Shown here piece by piece: positions 22,786-23,332 of a DNA stretch of 23,332 nt (position 1 is its first letter; every line of letters starts with the position of its first letter). The DNA is from Candidatus Eiseniibacteriota bacterium (GTDB taxonomy: Bacteria > Eisenbacteria > RBG-16-71-46 > JAGVPR01): NCBI GenBank assembly GCA_020052115.1, contig JAGVPR010000406.1:1-23332 (forward strand), given 5' to 3'. The translations under genes and the position numbers were made by a program. Under the pieces are notes generated by a model, which was not told the origin of the DNA, made no database searches, and worked only from the letters and a program-made list of their open reading frames with translations.

Positions 22786-23332
22786 TGAACGTCTCCAGCC
22801 AGATCGCGTACGAGAGGTAGCGCCACAGCTCGGTGCCGCGACGGTTGCGACCCTCGATGAAGTCGTCGAAGATCCGGCGGACGCGAGCCGCCTCCAGAAT
22901 GCCGTTCTCCTCGAAGCGCTCGGAGGCGAACGTCTCGCGCGCGAACTCCCGGAGAGGCCCCCGCAGCCAGGCATCGCCCGGCGTGACGAATCCCCTCTTG
23001 TCGCGTCGCTGACGGATCTTCTCCGGCAGGATCCCGCGGAACCCCTCGCGGAGGATGCGCTTCGTCTCCGAGCCGCGGATCTTCCAGTCGTCCGGAAGCG
23101 AGAACGCGAACTCGACGAGCCGGTAGTCGAGAAACGGCACGCGCGCCTCGATGGAGAACGCCATGCTGTTCCGGTCCTCGTAGCGCAGGAGCTGCGGCAG
23201 CGACTTCACGAAGATCGAGTTGTAGAGCACGTTGTTCAAGCGGCTCGGAAAGCGCTCTTCGTAGTGGAAGTCGAGCGCCGGACGCGCGCGCCGGAACCGC
23301 CGCGTGAACGGCTGCTCGAAGCGCCCCCGCGC
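22778..23332 (-). CDS. asnB: Asparagine synthase (glutamine-hydrolysing) family, C-terminal part only (5' end outside window)
   Basis: AsnB makes asparagine from aspartate, ATP and glutamine; relatives in glycan loci amidate other carboxylates. The last 184 residues are present, open to the right edge. They contain NSMAFSIEARVPFLDYRLVEF (the conserved synthetase-domain segment ending in the substrate-site Glu/Asp cluster), KRILREGFRGILPEKI and RDKRGFVTPGDAWLRG, ending YAIWLETFIN. The N-terminal glutaminase domain and the ATP pyrophosphatase SGGxDS loop are off the window. An in-frame TTG at 23239 is not the start, because family sequence continues upstream (RRFRRARPALDFHYEERFPSRLNNVLYN in outline). 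Whether it is a housekeeping or glycan-modifying enzyme cannot be told. It is transcribed towards the glycosyltransferase gene with an 8-base overlap. Confidence 0.92.
   Translation of the reverse strand, partial: ARGRFEQPFTRRFRRARPALDFHYEERFPSRLNNVLYNSIFVKSLPQLLRYEDRNSMAFSIEARVPFLDYRLVEFAFSLPDDWKIRGSETKRILREGFRGILPEKIRQRRDKRGFVTPGDAWLRGPLREFARETFASERFEENGILEAARVRRIFDDFIEGRNRRGTELWRYLSYAIWLETFIN

Noticed and set aside
1..23332. CRISPR arrays, tRNA or rRNA genes, prophage or toxin-antitoxin modules
   Set aside because: No regularly spaced repeats, cloverleaf-like sequences, rRNA segments or phage genes were seen in the few non-coding gaps.

Overview
The window is GC-rich, densely packed bacterial chromosome. 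One secreted protein (the multicopper oxidase) ends in a FlgD/Vpr Ig-like 'PNPF' tail, which is common in FCB-superphylum and related uncultured lineages such as Eisenbacteria and Latescibacteria. I therefore favour such a lineage, probably as a metagenome-assembled contig, but this is inference from one domain plus base composition.

Left part (1-4426), all minus strand. The order of transcription is pyruvate phosphate dikinase (ppdK), then a CDP-alcohol phosphatidyltransferase, then a sirtuin that runs off the left edge. The last two overlap by 4 bases and are probably translationally coupled.

Middle part (4427-11020). There is a secreted multicopper oxidase, and just upstream of it on the same strand a Crp/Fnr regulator with N-terminal cysteines and an ETLSR recognition helix. 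Two TTGA-type dyads exactly 22 bp apart lie between them and suggest that the regulator controls the oxidase. Next come a lipoprotein-type dienelactone hydrolase (plus strand), a divergent isocitrate/isopropylmalate-dehydrogenase-like protein lacking several catalytic residues (minus), and a secreted beta-propeller-like protein (minus) with a good intrinsic terminator. The only long stretch without an intact gene (10612-11242) holds the 5' relic of an IS3-family element.

Right part (11243-22785). This is one plus-strand run of nine tightly spaced genes for a surface glycan carrying a nonulosonic acid of the pseudaminic type: methyltransferase-acetyltransferase fusion, SDR-ATP-grasp fusion, HAD hydrolase, SpsF-like cytidylyltransferase, pseB, pseC, pseI, Wzx-like flippase and a GT-B glycosyltransferase. 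PseB and PseC would make the 4-amino sugar nucleotide, the GNAT domain could acylate it, PseI would condense the free sugar with phosphoenolpyruvate, and the SpsF-like enzyme would charge it with CMP. The flippase and glycosyltransferase would handle assembly. No gene for the UDP-releasing step (PseG) is visible, and the two fusions plus the HAD enzyme are not part of the textbook pathway. A partial asparagine synthetase converges on the operon at the right edge.

The strongest candidates for something undescribed are the modified nonulosonate locus, its SDR-ATP-grasp fusion with the catalytic Tyr replaced by Cys, and the isocitrate-dehydrogenase-like protein without its metal ligands.
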